Shown here one piece after another: positions 18,620 to 27,567 of a stretch of DNA of 64,000 nucleotides. Below the pieces are notes generated by a model that saw nothing but the letters and a program-made list of their open reading frames with translations, did not search any database and was not told the DNA's origin. The DNA lies in the NCBI RefSeq assembly GCF_004125825.1, contig NZ_QQWI01000014.1, positions 27,721 to 91,720 on the forward strand. Direction: 5' to 3'. Each line of letters opens with the position of its first letter. The first letter of the stretch is position 1. The translations under genes were made by a program, and so were the position numbers. This stretch comes from Fusibacter sp. A1. GTDB taxonomy: Bacteria > Bacillota > Clostridia > Peptostreptococcales > Acidaminobacteraceae.

Positions 18620-19528
18620 ATGAAATTAGGATTAAATAAGTTGGTAATACTCGTAGTCGCACTAGTAATGGTAGTTGGAATTTTTGCAGGATGTTCTTCA
18701 AATGCGTCAGACAACGGAGGGCAGCCAGCGCCAGAACAAAAGGAAACTGTAAATGCGTCAGATGACGCAGGGCAGCCAGCGACAGAACTAAAGGGATCTA
18801 TCAATGTTGTCGGTTCTACATCGGTGACACCTGTGGCGCAGCAGCTTGCAGAGAAATTTATGGAAATCAATAGTGGCGTCAAAGTGAACGTTCAAGGAGT
18901 AGGGTCTTCTGCAGGCGTTAAAGCGACAGATGACGGTTCTGCAGCAATCGGAATGGCTTCAAGAAACCTCAAAGAAGCTGAAAAAGCTTGGGGAATCGAT
19001 GAATATGTAATCGCTTTTGACGGTATTGCGGTTGTTGTACATCCATCGAATGGGGTAAAAGAACTGACAACGGATCAGGTAACAGCTATCTTCAACGGCT
19101 CGATTAAGAACTGGAACGAGCTTGGCGGTTCGGATCACGAAATCCTAGTTGTGTCACGAGAAGAGGGTTCTGGTACGAGAGGCGCATTTGAAGAGTTGAT
19201 GAACTTAGAATCCGACAACGGTTCTACAGTTAGGGAAGATGCATTGTTCGCTGAAGGAAACGGCGCTGTAAAGGCGAATATCGCTTCTAAGGACTACGCA
19301 ATCGGATATGTGTCATTATCCTACTTGGATGAATCCGTTCAAACGGTTAAGATTGACGGTGTGGAAGCAACAGTCGAGAACATCGTCGCTGGAAGTTACA
19401 GTGTATCCAGGCCTTTCCTGATGCTTACAAAAGGTCAAGTAGATCCTCTGGCTCAGGCGTATTTGGACTTCGTATTTTCGGCTGAAGGACAAGCCATTGT
19501 CGCTGAAAACTTAATTCCAGTCAAGTAG
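18620..19528 (+). CDS. pstS: Phosphate ABC transporter substrate-binding lipoprotein PstS
   Basis: Extracytoplasmic phosphate-binding lipoprotein, 302 residues. The signal peptide ends in a lipobox (FAGC, Cys25). A linker (about 26-60) carries a tandem 17-residue duplication. The binding domain begins GSINVVGSTSVTP, where Gly-Ser-Thr-Ser contacts phosphate in the family. Further motifs are SREEGSGTRGAFEEL and AIGYVSLSYL. The RBS is AAAGGAG. The gene is separated from pstC by a terminator and a second Pho promoter, so the binding protein can be made in excess over the permease. Confidence 0.95.
   Translation: MKLGLNKLVILVVALVMVVGIFAGCSSNASDNGGQPAPEQKETVNASDDAGQPATELKGSINVVGSTSVTPVAQQLAEKFMEINSGVKVNVQGVGSSAGVKATDDGSAAIGMASRNLKEAEKAWGIDEYVIAFDGIAVVVHPSNGVKELTTDQVTAIFNGSIKNWNELGGSDHEILVVSREEGSGTRGAFEELMNLESDNGSTVREDALFAEGNGAVKANIASKDYAIGYVSLSYLDESVQTVKIDGVEATVENIVAGSYSVSRPFLMLTKGQVDPLAQAYLDFVFSAEGQAIVAENLIPVK
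18701..18802 (+). repeat. 51-bp tandem duplication in pstS
   Basis: Two imperfect 51-nt units start at 18701 and 18752. They encode NASDNGGQPAPEQKETV and NASDDAGQPATELKGSI, together 34 residues of the linker behind the lipid anchor. The duplication lengthens the tether without touching the binding fold. Confidence 0.9.
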
Positions 19529-19563
19529 TTTTTACGAAAATCCTAGCTATAGCAAGCATAAAC

Positions 19564-19592
19564 GAACAGTCCCGATTGGGACTGTTTTTTTT
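19564..19592 (+). terminator. Terminator between pstS and pstC
   Basis: AACAGTCCC pairs with GGGACTGTT across GATT, followed by a run of T residues. Confidence 0.9.
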
Positions 19593-19604
19593 ATGTCTTT
19601 TAAG

Positions 19605-19669
19605 TTTACATCGACTTAACAAATCCTTAACCTATGTTGAACATGACGAAAGAGTTGAGCTGATATAAT
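19605..19669 (+). promoter_or_regulatory. Pho box array and promoter of pstC
   Basis: Half-sites TTTACA (19605), TTAACA (19616), TTAACC (19627) and TGAACA (19638) are exactly 11 bp apart. A TATAAT -10 element lies at 19664-19669. This gives the permease operon its own PhoP-dependent promoter. Confidence 0.85.
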
Positions 19670-19694
19670 GAGTGAGAAAAAGGGAGGAATAAGG

Positions 19695-20666
19695 ATGAGT
19701 AATGAAAGTGTGGCTGTGCAAGTTGCAATCAAGGCCTCTGAACCAAAAAACGATGATGCGGGCCTGTCTTTGAAAAAGATGAATGACGCTTCAAAAAAGC
19801 GTATGAATAAAAAAAGAGCTTTACTTGAAAAATCAGTGGAAAATGTGTTTTTAATCGCAGCTCTTATCGCTGTTGTCAGTGTTGTCGGGATTCTGTTTTT
19901 CATTTTAATGAAAGGACTTCCTGCGATTCAGGAGATAGGACTATTCAATTTTGTCTTAGGGCAGAAATGGAAACCAAGTGCTGAGCTTTACGGTATCTTC
20001 CCGATGATCCTGACCTCGATCTATGCTACGGCAGGCGCCATCGCATTCGGGGTGCCAGTCGGGATTCTGACAGCGGTATTTATGGTTGAAATCGCGCCGG
20101 AGTGGCTTCAAAGGATCATCCGTCCGACCATCGAACTGTTAGCGGGAATTCCATCTGTTGTTTACGGTTTCTTCGGACTCTTGGTATTTGTGCCGATCAT
20201 CGACGGTATTTGGGATAACGGCGGAAACAGTCTGCTTGCGGCGATCATGATCCTTGGAATCATGATTCTTCCAACAATCATCACTGTAACTGAAACAGCG
20301 CTCAGATCGGTGCCTAAAGAATATAAAGAAGGCGCGCTCGCTTTAGGAGCCACTCACATGCAGACGATTTTCGGTGTGATGGTTCCAGCAGCGAAGTCTG
20401 GAATTCTCGCAGCTGTGGTGCTTGGTATCGGTCGTGCGGTAGGTGAAACAATGGCGGTGATCTTAGTTGCGGGCAATTCGACGCTCATGCCTACAAGCGT
20501 ACTGGACAGGGTCAGAACAATGACTGCGAATATCGCGATGGAAATGGGATACGCGTTCGGTCTCCACCAAGAAGCCCTCTTTGCTACAGGTGTGGTACTT
20601 CTCGTATTCATCATGCTGCTTAATATTCTGCTAAGTAAACTTACTGGCAATACGGAAAGGTCATAG
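19695..20666 (+). CDS. pstC: Phosphate ABC transporter permease PstC
   Basis: Inner-membrane permease of the PstSCAB importer. The 323-residue product has a polar N-terminus of about 45 residues and then six or more transmembrane helices. The EAA loop is visible as YKEGALALGATHMQTIFGVMVPAA. ATG 19695 follows AGGGAGGAATAAGG; an ATG at 19668 lies within the -10 element and is rejected. First gene of pstC-pstA-pstB-phoU(-phoR). Confidence 0.95.
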   Translation: MSNESVAVQVAIKASEPKNDDAGLSLKKMNDASKKRMNKKRALLEKSVENVFLIAALIAVVSVVGILFFILMKGLPAIQEIGLFNFVLGQKWKPSAELYGIFPMILTSIYATAGAIAFGVPVGILTAVFMVEIAPEWLQRIIRPTIELLAGIPSVVYGFFGLLVFVPIIDGIWDNGGNSLLAAIMILGIMILPTIITVTETALRSVPKEYKEGALALGATHMQTIFGVMVPAAKSGILAAVVLGIGRAVGETMAVILVAGNSTLMPTSVLDRVRTMTANIAMEMGYAFGLHQEALFATGVVLLVFIMLLNILLSKLTGNTERS

Positions 20667-20669
20667 GTC

Positions 20670-21533
20670 ATGGAACAGCTAAGAGTAGGTTCAAAACAAA
20701 AAAAACGTAGGGATTTGTCAGAAAGATTGCTAAAGGGCCTGATCTTTTTATCGGCTTTCATCACAGTAGGCATGCTTTTATGGATACTGAGTTATATTGT
20801 ATTCAATGGTATAAAGGAAGTTTCGTGGGAGTTTTTAACCACCTCGCCTAAAGGTGAGGAAGGTGGGATACTTCCTATGATACTGAATACGATCTATATT
20901 ATCGTACTTGCGCTGATGATTTCGACTCCAATCGGCGTCCTTTCCGCAATCTATCTTGTGGAGTACGCGAAACCGGGCAAAACCGTCAGGTTCATCAGAT
21001 TTTGCACAGAGTCGCTTGCTGGGATTCCATCCATCATCTACGGACTATTCGGTCTGATTTTCTTTGTTACGCTGCTCAAATGGCAGTTCTCAATGATTTC
21101 AGGTGCCGTCACCCTAAGCATCATGGTGCTTCCTACAATGATTCGGACAACTGAAGAAGCGTTAAAGGCGATACCGAACGGATATAGGGAAGCCAGCATG
21201 GGGCTGGGCGCCTCTAAGCTTAGAACAGTTATGAAAGCGGTTCTCCCCAGCGCACTTCCAGGAATATTGGCAGCAATCATATTGAATACAGGAAGAATTG
21301 TAGGCGAGACAGCTGCGGTGGTCATGACTGCGGGTATGTCACCCTATATAGCAAAGTCTGCAAGCGAATCGGGTAGAACCCTTGCTGTGCACATGTATCT
21401 GCTTGCAAAGGAAGGCATATCCTTTGAAAAGGCATATGCCACAGCGACCGTGCTTGTAATTATCGTCTTATTGATCAACTTATCGACCAAGCTCGTAGCA
21501 AAACTGCTAAGCAGGGATAAGGATAAAGTCTGA
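20670..21533 (+). CDS. pstA: Phosphate ABC transporter permease PstA
   Basis: Second permease subunit, 287 residues with about six transmembrane helices. The EAA loop is [22 protein letters not shown]. Typical family stretches are [16 protein letters not shown] and [16 protein letters not shown]. It lies 3 bp after pstC, and its stop overlaps a potential upstream start of pstB (TGATG). Confidence 0.95.
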   Translation: MEQLRVGSKQKKRRDLSERLLKGLIFLSAFITVGMLLWILSYIVFNGIKEVSWEFLTTSPKGEEGGILPMILNTIYIIVLALMISTPIGVLSAIYLVEYAKPGKTVRFIRFCTESLAGIPSIIYGLFGLIFFVTLLKWQFSMISGAVTLSIMVLPTMIRTTEEALKAIPNGYREASMGLGASKLRTVMKAVLPSALPGILAAIILNTGRIVGETAAVVMTAGMSPYIAKSASESGRTLAVHMYLLAKEGISFEKAYATATVLVIIVLLINLSTKLVAKLLSRDKDKV

Positions 21534-21547
21534 TGGAGAGGGGTATT

Positions 21548-22303
21548 ATGGAAAACATAATTATCGATGTGAAAAAATTGGATTTGTTTTATGGCGAATT
21601 TCAGGCGCTCAAGTCCATTAATCTGAAAGTGAAAAAGAACAAAGTCACTGCGCTTATCGGACCTTCGGGATGCGGTAAGTCCACGTTTCTAAAGACAATC
21701 AACCGGATGAACGATCTTGTTGAAGGTGTAAGGGTCAATGGGGACATCCATCTGAATCGTGAGAATGTCTATCAGGACATAGATGTGATCGAGCTGCGAA
21801 AACGTGTGGGCATGGTGTTTCAAAAGCCGAACCCCTTTCCTATGAGCATCTATGATAACGTCGCATACGGTCCGAGAGCTCATGGCATTAAGAATAAAAG
21901 TGAACTCGATCAGATCGTTGAACAGAGTTTGAAAAAAGCGGCGATTTGGGATGAGGTCAAAGACAGGTTGAAAAAAAGCGCGCTTGGCTTATCGGGCGGG
22001 CAGCAACAAAGGCTATGCATCGCAAGAGCGCTAGCTGTAGAACCAGATGTACTGCTGATGGATGAGCCTACCTCTGCCTTAGATCCTATATCCACGCTTA
22101 GAATTGAAGAACTGGTAAATGAACTTAAGGAAAATTACACGATTGTGATCGTTACCCATAACATGCAGCAGGCGGGCCGAATTTCAGACCAGACCGCGTT
22201 CTTTTTAAACGGCGAAGTCATAGAGTTCAGCGATACAGTTGATCTGTTCAACCATCCAAGAGATGAGCGGACTGAGAACTACATCACAGGTAGATTCGGT
22301 TGA
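21548..22303 (+). CDS. pstB: Phosphate ABC transporter ATP-binding protein PstB
   Basis: ATPase of the Pst importer, 251 residues. Walker A is GPSGCGKST, the PstB-specific Q-loop region is [18 protein letters not shown], the signature is [15 protein letters not shown], Walker B is [11 protein letters not shown], and the switch His lies in [11 protein letters not shown] 21548 with GGAGAGGGG is chosen; an ATG at 21533 in the same frame would add five residues. Confidence 0.97.
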   Translation: MENIIIDVKKLDLFYGEFQALKSINLKVKKNKVTALIGPSGCGKSTFLKTINRMNDLVEGVRVNGDIHLNRENVYQDIDVIELRKRVGMVFQKPNPFPMSIYDNVAYGPRAHGIKNKSELDQIVEQSLKKAAIWDEVKDRLKKSALGLSGGQQQRLCIARALAVEPDVLLMDEPTSALDPISTLRIEELVNELKENYTIVIVTHNMQQAGRISDQTAFFLNGEVIEFSDTVDLFNHPRDERTENYITGRFG

Positions 22304-22315
22304 TAGGAGAAGAGA

Positions 22316-22975
22316 ATGAGTACATTAAGAGCGCATTTTGATTTAGAATTAAAAACACTGACGGATAAGATCATCAGTATGAGCACGCTAATTGAGAAGG
22401 CGATCGATCAGACCTTGCTCGCCCTTGTCAACAAGGACGAATCGCTTGCGAAGCAGGTGATTGCGGGGGATGATGTGTTTGATAGAATGGAGAAGGAAAT
22501 CGAGGATGAATGCGTGTCTTTGATTTCTCGTCAGCAACCTGTCGCAAGTGACCTGAGGGCGATTTTTTCAATCATGAAGATCGTGACTGATTTTGAAAGA
22601 ATCGCTGACCACTGTGAAGACATTTCAAGCATCACCTTGAATCTGATCACTCAGGATTACGTCAAGCCGCTGGTAGACATACCCAAGATGGCCGATCTGG
22701 TGAAGGAAATGGTACGGAAAACGGTGGACTGCTATATTGAGCAGGATGTGATCAAGGCAAGGCTCATATGCGCCAACGACGATGCCGTAGACAGATACTA
22801 TCAACTGGTCATAGATGATGTGAAGCTTCTTCTAGCTGAAAAGCCTGAAGCAGCGGGTCAACTTCTCGATTTCCTGATGATAGCCAAGTACCTTGAGAGA
22901 ATGGCCGATCATTCAACAAATATTGCCGAATGGGTGATCTATTCCGTAGAGGGTGAGCATTTTTCAAGCAATTAG
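22316..22975 (+). CDS. phoU: Phosphate transport system regulator PhoU
   Basis: A 219-residue all-helical protein built of two PhoU three-helix repeats. The metal-binding signature is seen twice, in EKEIEDECVSLI...RIADHCEDI and in YLERMADHSTNIAEWV. It negatively controls PhoR signalling and Pst activity in other bacteria. It is cotranscribed with pstB (12 bp apart) and is followed by a terminator. Confidence 0.95.
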   Translation: MSTLRAHFDLELKTLTDKIISMSTLIEKAIDQTLLALVNKDESLAKQVIAGDDVFDRMEKEIEDECVSLISRQQPVASDLRAIFSIMKIVTDFERIADHCEDISSITLNLITQDYVKPLVDIPKMADLVKEMVRKTVDCYIEQDVIKARLICANDDAVDRYYQLVIDDVKLLLAEKPEAAGQLLDFLMIAKYLERMADHSTNIAEWVIYSVEGEHFSSN

Positions 22976-22982
22976 CCTAGTG

Positions 22983-23013
22983 AACAAGTATTCGATATGG
23001 ATACTTGTTTTTT
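22983..23013 (+). terminator. Terminator after phoU
   Basis: AACAAGTAT pairs with ATACTTGTT, followed by T residues. phoR downstream has a TATAAT at 23044-23049, so it may be transcribed separately. Confidence 0.85.
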
Positions 23014-23083
23014 ATTCCAATCGCATAACAGACGTATTTGATTTATAATGTAATTAAATATTAAATCTCAAGTGGAGGATACT

Positions 23084-24826
23084 ATGCAAAAAAGATTGCT
23101 GATTACCTATATTGTGCTTATCTCAGTGATGTTAAGCGCGTTCATATGGATTGTGAATAGTAGTTTGAGCGAATCGGTACAGTCGCAGTACGAGGTCCAT
23201 TTTATCAATGAGCTAAATCTCCTGAAGACAATCATCGAGAAGGATCAGCCAGATTCTACAAGGATGCAGGAGTATTTCGATAAGATGGGACCGATCACTG
23301 ATGCAAGGATCACCTATATCGACCGGCAAGGCATTGTGCTCGCGGACACCTATGAAAATCCTGAGCTGATGGACAACCACATCAACCGTGAGGAAGTTGA
23401 GGAACTGCTAAGTCAAAATGAATATGGTCTGGCGATAAGGTATTCCTCGACCATGAAAGAGAACTTCATGTATACGGCGACACTTATTTCCATAGATGGT
23501 GTGGATTACATTGTCAGAATATCAAAGCCGATGGCCGAACTTGAAGCGTTGAATAAGAATATTCAAAGATTTGCTGTGAACTTATCCATCTTCGCAGCTG
23601 TAGCGGCTTCTATGATGGGCTATTTTCTAAGCAAGTGGATGATTACTCCTATCCATGATTTGATAACCTCTGTCGGCTTAATTACAAGAGGCGATTATGG
23701 AAGAAAGATCTATCCTTATAGGAACGATGAAATCGGTAAACTGGCCGATTCTTTCGATTCGATGAGAGAGAACTTGTCGAGCACCATGACAGACCTGACG
23801 ACAAGAAACGCAGAGCTCAAATCAATACTTAACAGCATGGTCAACGGTATCATTGCGGTTGACAGAAATAGAAATATCATTATGATCAACCAGCAATCCT
23901 TTGAGATCCTGAACCTTCCTGAACAATTTGTAGGAAAGCAGGACTCGATGTATAAAATCATCAAAAATGAGGAAATCATTCAAATGATAGATGAGGCGAT
24001 GCACCTAGGCGTCGCAAAATCCAAAGAACTCGTCCATAATCATCTAGAAAAGACATTGAGAGTCTATATTCACCCCATACTTACAGAGACACGTGAGATC
24101 CTTGGTAGTATGATCATTCTTGAAGATGTCAGTCAAATCAGAAAGCTCGAACATATACGTTCTGAATTCGTGTCAAATGTATCCCACGAGCTAAAGACAC
24201 CGCTCACCTCGATTATGGGGTTTGTAGACACTCTTAAAGCGGGGGCGATGAAGGACGGTGAGAAATCGAAGCGATTCCTAGGAATCATCGAGACTGAAGC
24301 CGAACGGTTACACCGCTTGATTAGCGACATACTGCTACTTTCAGAGATTGAAAGCGCTGAAAACGAACTGGATGCCACCAGGGTGGATATTTCGGATGTC
24401 ATCAAAGAAGTGGTGGATATGATTTCGATCAATATCGACAGCAAGCCTGTGGAATTAAGCATCGAACATCTTGAAAAGGCGTTCGTCCTTGCCAATAGGG
24501 ACAGGATAAAGCAAATGCTGATCAACTTGGTGGACAACGCCGTTAAATACACAGAAGTAGGGTATGTCCATATTCGTCTGACAACTAGCGGCAAGCATGC
24601 TGTTATTGAAATTGAAGATACAGGCATCGGTATCAGCGACGTGGACAAGGCAAGGTTATTTGAAAGGTTTTACCGGGTGGATAAGGCAAGATCGAGAAAA
24701 GCCGGCGGTACCGGTCTGGGGCTCTCGATCGTCAAACATATCATCAACCTATATAAAGGTGAAATTCATGTTCAAAGCAAAAGCGGCGAGGGATCTACTT
24801 TTCTTGTCCGCCTCCCGCTAGCATAA
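23084..24826 (+). CDS. phoR: Phosphate regulon sensor histidine kinase PhoR
   Basis: Membrane-bound sensor kinase, 580 residues. Transmembrane helices at about 7-26 and 163-184 flank an extracytoplasmic sensor of about 135 residues. Then follow HAMP (about 185-240), PAS (about 245-350), HisKA with phosphoacceptor H368 (VSHELKTPLTS) and HATPase_c with N (LVDNAVKYT), G1 (DTGIGI), F and G2 (GGTGLGLSIVK) boxes. ATG 23084 follows GTGGAGG. The partner is PhoP at 17767; unusually, kinase and regulator are separated by the whole pst operon. Confidence 0.93.
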   Translation: MQKRLLITYIVLISVMLSAFIWIVNSSLSESVQSQYEVHFINELNLLKTIIEKDQPDSTRMQEYFDKMGPITDARITYIDRQGIVLADTYENPELMDNHINREEVEELLSQNEYGLAIRYSSTMKENFMYTATLISIDGVDYIVRISKPMAELEALNKNIQRFAVNLSIFAAVAASMMGYFLSKWMITPIHDLITSVGLITRGDYGRKIYPYRNDEIGKLADSFDSMRENLSSTMTDLTTRNAELKSILNSMVNGIIAVDRNRNIIMINQQSFEILNLPEQFVGKQDSMYKIIKNEEIIQMIDEAMHLGVAKSKELVHNHLEKTLRVYIHPILTETREILGSMIILEDVSQIRKLEHIRSEFVSNVSHELKTPLTSIMGFVDTLKAGAMKDGEKSKRFLGIIETEAERLHRLISDILLLSEIESAENELDATRVDISDVIKEVVDMISINIDSKPVELSIEHLEKAFVLANRDRIKQMLINLVDNAVKYTEVGYVHIRLTTSGKHAVIEIEDTGIGISDVDKARLFERFYRVDKARSRKAGGTGLGLSIVKHIINLYKGEIHVQSKSGEGSTFLVRLPLA

Positions 24827-24856
24827 AAAAAACAGGAAGTCCTTTGGACTTCCTGT
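24825..24856 (-). terminator. Terminator of the ACT-domain gene
   Basis: ACAGGAAGTCC pairs with GGACTTCCTGT over TTT. The run of eight A residues at 24825-24832 becomes the U-tract on the minus strand. It could also act weakly for phoR. Confidence 0.85.
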
Positions 24857-24872
24857 CGCATTCTGATGGATA

Positions 24873-25325
24873 TCAATCCTGATCTTGCACTTCGCTTGCC
24901 TTGATATGAAGTTCAACCACACCTGTTAGGGTGTGCACATCCTCGATGAACTGATCGATCGATGTCAAAAGATTGCTGGTATCAAAGGTGATTTGAACAT
25001 CAGCGATGCCGTTTTCCGGCGGTGACTGTCTGATTGTCAGCACGTTGCCGTTGATGCTGGCGATCATTTCTAAAATGCGTGAAAGTACGCCCTTTTCATG
25101 GGTGAGAACCAAAGAAAGCGTCAGTATCTTAGCTGTCATCTTTTCTTCAAGTGTGAATATGTGTTCTATGTACTTATAATAAGAACTTCTGCTTATGCCG
25201 ACAGCTTTGACGGCCTCGGACACGCCCCTTACCTTTTTTTGCACGATCATCGATTTTGCTTCAATGACTTTGACAAATACTTCTGGAAGGACTTCTGTTG
25301 AAACAACTAAGTAACGGTGTGACAT
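24873..25325 (-). CDS. pheB: ACT-domain protein, UPF0735 (PheB-like)
   Basis: A 150-residue protein. Residues about 1-65 include a small helix-turn-helix-like segment (SEAVKAVGISRSSYYKYIEHIF). Residues about 72-146 form an ACT domain with THEKGVLSRILEMIASING. This matches the UPF0735 family, called PheB in Bacillus, where its role is not settled. An amino-acid-responsive regulatory function is inferred from the ACT domain. It stands alone with its own terminator. Confidence 0.82.
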   Translation of the reverse strand: MSHRYLVVSTEVLPEVFVKVIEAKSMIVQKKVRGVSEAVKAVGISRSSYYKYIEHIFTLEEKMTAKILTLSLVLTHEKGVLSRILEMIASINGNVLTIRQSPPENGIADVQITFDTSNLLTSIDQFIEDVHTLTGVVELHIKASEVQDQD

Positions 25326-25573
25326 GTATGCCTCCTCTGTCTTATAATAGCTTAAGTATGACAGAATTTAAGAAAAAAATCAATGAGGGGCAAGTGACAA
25401 GTAGTCCTGAAAAAACAAAAGTGGATTGCGAACGTATGTTTGTGTTATATTGTAAATAGAATAAATTGCATTACAAAGTTGAAACATTAGAGTTGATTTT
25501 TTGATAAAAGCATGACAACATGGTAAGGGTGGTTTGTCCACTTAGCAGAAAAGAATAGATTAGGGGTGAGTTT

Positions 25574-27556
25574 ATGGACGCTGGTAAAAAGAAAAGCGCC
25601 TACGATAATTCAAGTATTTCATCGCTCAAAGGCGAAGATAGGGTTAGGAAAAGACCTGGAGTAATTTTCGGTTCTGATGGACTGGAAGGTTGCCAGCATT
25701 CTTTTTTCGAAATTCTATCCAACTCGATAGATGAAGCTCGTGAAGGATATGGCGAAGTTATTAAGATTATCAGGCACGTGGATAAATCGATCGCCATACA
25801 TGATTTCGGCCGCGGAATACCGCTGGGCTACAACCGCAAAGAAAAACGATACAACTGGGAACTGGTTTATTGCGAGCTATACGCAGGTGGAAAATACAAC
25901 AACAATGATGGCGACAACTATGAATACAGTCTCGGTCTCAACGGTCTTGGCGCATGTGCGACACAATATGCATCAGAGTGGTTTGATGTAACAGTCTTTA
26001 GGGATGGCTGTAGGTTCGATCTGCATTTTGAAAAAGGTGTCAACATCAAGGGCCTTAAAAAGACAGAATACGAACAGGAGTGGACAGGATCGATTCAACA
26101 CTGGAAACCTGATCTTGATGTATTTACGGATATCAATATTCCACTTGAATTTTTCCAGGACGTACTTAAAAAGCAAGCGGTCGTGAATGCGGGACTTAAG
26201 TTTGAGCTGTTTGACGAAGAATCCGAAGAGACATTCGTCTATCTTTACCGAAACGGCATACTCGATTATCTTGACGAAATAAATGAAGGCAAAGCGATTT
26301 CAGCAGTCATGCACTATACCGATCAGGGAAAGGGCAGCGATAGAAGCGATAAGCCGGAATATAAGGTGAAAGCCGAAGTAGCATTCGCCTTTAACAATGA
26401 AGTGAATAGAATTGAATACTACCATAACTCAAGCTTCCTTGAACACGGCGGCGCACCGGATAAAGCAGTGAAGTCGGCATTCATAAGCGAAATTGACAAG
26501 TACATCAAAAAGCTAGGGAAGTATCAGAAAAACGAAAAGAAAATTTCATTTATCGATATCCAAGATAGTCTGGTGCTGGTGGTCAACTCCTTTTCCACAT
26601 TGACAAGCTATGAAAACCAGACCAAAAAGGCGATCAACAACAAGTTCATTCAGGAGTTTCTCACTGAGTTTATTCGTCATGAACTGGAAATCTACTTTAT
26701 CGAAAACAAAATGGAAGCGGAACGGGTCATCGATCAGCTCTTGATCAATAAAAGGAGCAGGGAGAACGCTGAAAAAACCAGACTGAACATACGTAAGAAG
26801 CTGAACCAAAAGATTGACCTTACCAATAGAATAAAAAAATTCGTCGACTGCAGAACCAAGGTGATCAGCGAAAGAGAAATATATATTGTAGAGGGAGATT
26901 CGGCACTTGGAGCATGTAAACTTGCTAGAGATGCTGAGTTCCAAGCGCTAATGCCTGTGCGGGGTAAAATACTCAACTGTCTTAAAGCGGATTACGATAA
27001 AATCTTTGCTAGTGATATCATCGTGGATCTGATCAAAGTTTTAGGGTGTGGAATAGAAATAAAATCAAAACACGCCAAGGATATGGCGACCTTTGATCTT
27101 GATGCCTTAAGATGGGACAAGGTAATTATCTGTACGGATGCGGATGTCGACGGTTTTCAGATCAGAACGCTGATCTTGACGATGCTTTATCGATTGATGC
27201 CTACGCTCATAGAAGAGCAAAAGGTCTTTATCGCAGAGTCGCCTCTGTTTGAAATCAGTACAAAGAAGAAAACGTATTTCGCCTATAACGAGAAAGAAAA
27301 AGCGAACATACTTGAAGAGATAGGAACCGAAAAGTATCAGCTTCAGCGTTCAAAAGGACTAGGTGAGAATGAGCCTGACATGATGTGGGAAACAACAATG
27401 TGTCCGACTTCAAGGCGTCTAGTCGCTGTTCGAGTGGACGACGTCGAAAAGGCGGAAATCATGTTCAACACACTGCTGGGTGACGATCTGCAAAGTCGTA
27501 AAGCCTTTATTGAAAAACACGGTGCATATTATATCGATCAGCTTGATATCAGTTAG
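25574..27556 (+). CDS. Atypical type IIA topoisomerase subunit B (GyrB/ParE-like)
   Basis: ATPase/TOPRIM subunit of a type IIA topoisomerase, 660 residues. The GHKL ATPase domain has catalytic E46 and N50 in FFEILSNSIDEA and DFGRGIPL. The usual lid sequence SGGLHGVG is replaced by SLGLNGLGACATQY. The TOPRIM domain has EGDSALGACK, PVRGKILN and the metal-binding TDADVDG. Canonical subunits read EGDSAGGSAK and PLRGKILNVEKA. These changes set it apart from housekeeping GyrB or ParE, so it is probably a third, Clostridia-type topoisomerase. The partner subunit follows 11 bp downstream. RBS TAGGGGTGAG. Confidence 0.85.
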   Translation: MDAGKKKSAYDNSSISSLKGEDRVRKRPGVIFGSDGLEGCQHSFFEILSNSIDEAREGYGEVIKIIRHVDKSIAIHDFGRGIPLGYNRKEKRYNWELVYCELYAGGKYNNNDGDNYEYSLGLNGLGACATQYASEWFDVTVFRDGCRFDLHFEKGVNIKGLKKTEYEQEWTGSIQHWKPDLDVFTDINIPLEFFQDVLKKQAVVNAGLKFELFDEESEETFVYLYRNGILDYLDEINEGKAISAVMHYTDQGKGSDRSDKPEYKVKAEVAFAFNNEVNRIEYYHNSSFLEHGGAPDKAVKSAFISEIDKYIKKLGKYQKNEKKISFIDIQDSLVLVVNSFSTLTSYENQTKKAINNKFIQEFLTEFIRHELEIYFIENKMEAERVIDQLLINKRSRENAEKTRLNIRKKLNQKIDLTNRIKKFVDCRTKVISEREIYIVEGDSALGACKLARDAEFQALMPVRGKILNCLKADYDKIFASDIIVDLIKVLGCGIEIKSKHAKDMATFDLDALRWDKVIICTDADVDGFQIRTLILTMLYRLMPTLIEEQKVFIAESPLFEISTKKKTYFAYNEKEKANILEEIGTEKYQLQRSKGLGENEPDMMWETTMCPTSRRLVAVRVDDVEKAEIMFNTLLGDDLQSRKAFIEKHGAYYIDQLDIS

Positions 27557-27567
27557 GAGGTGACGCT

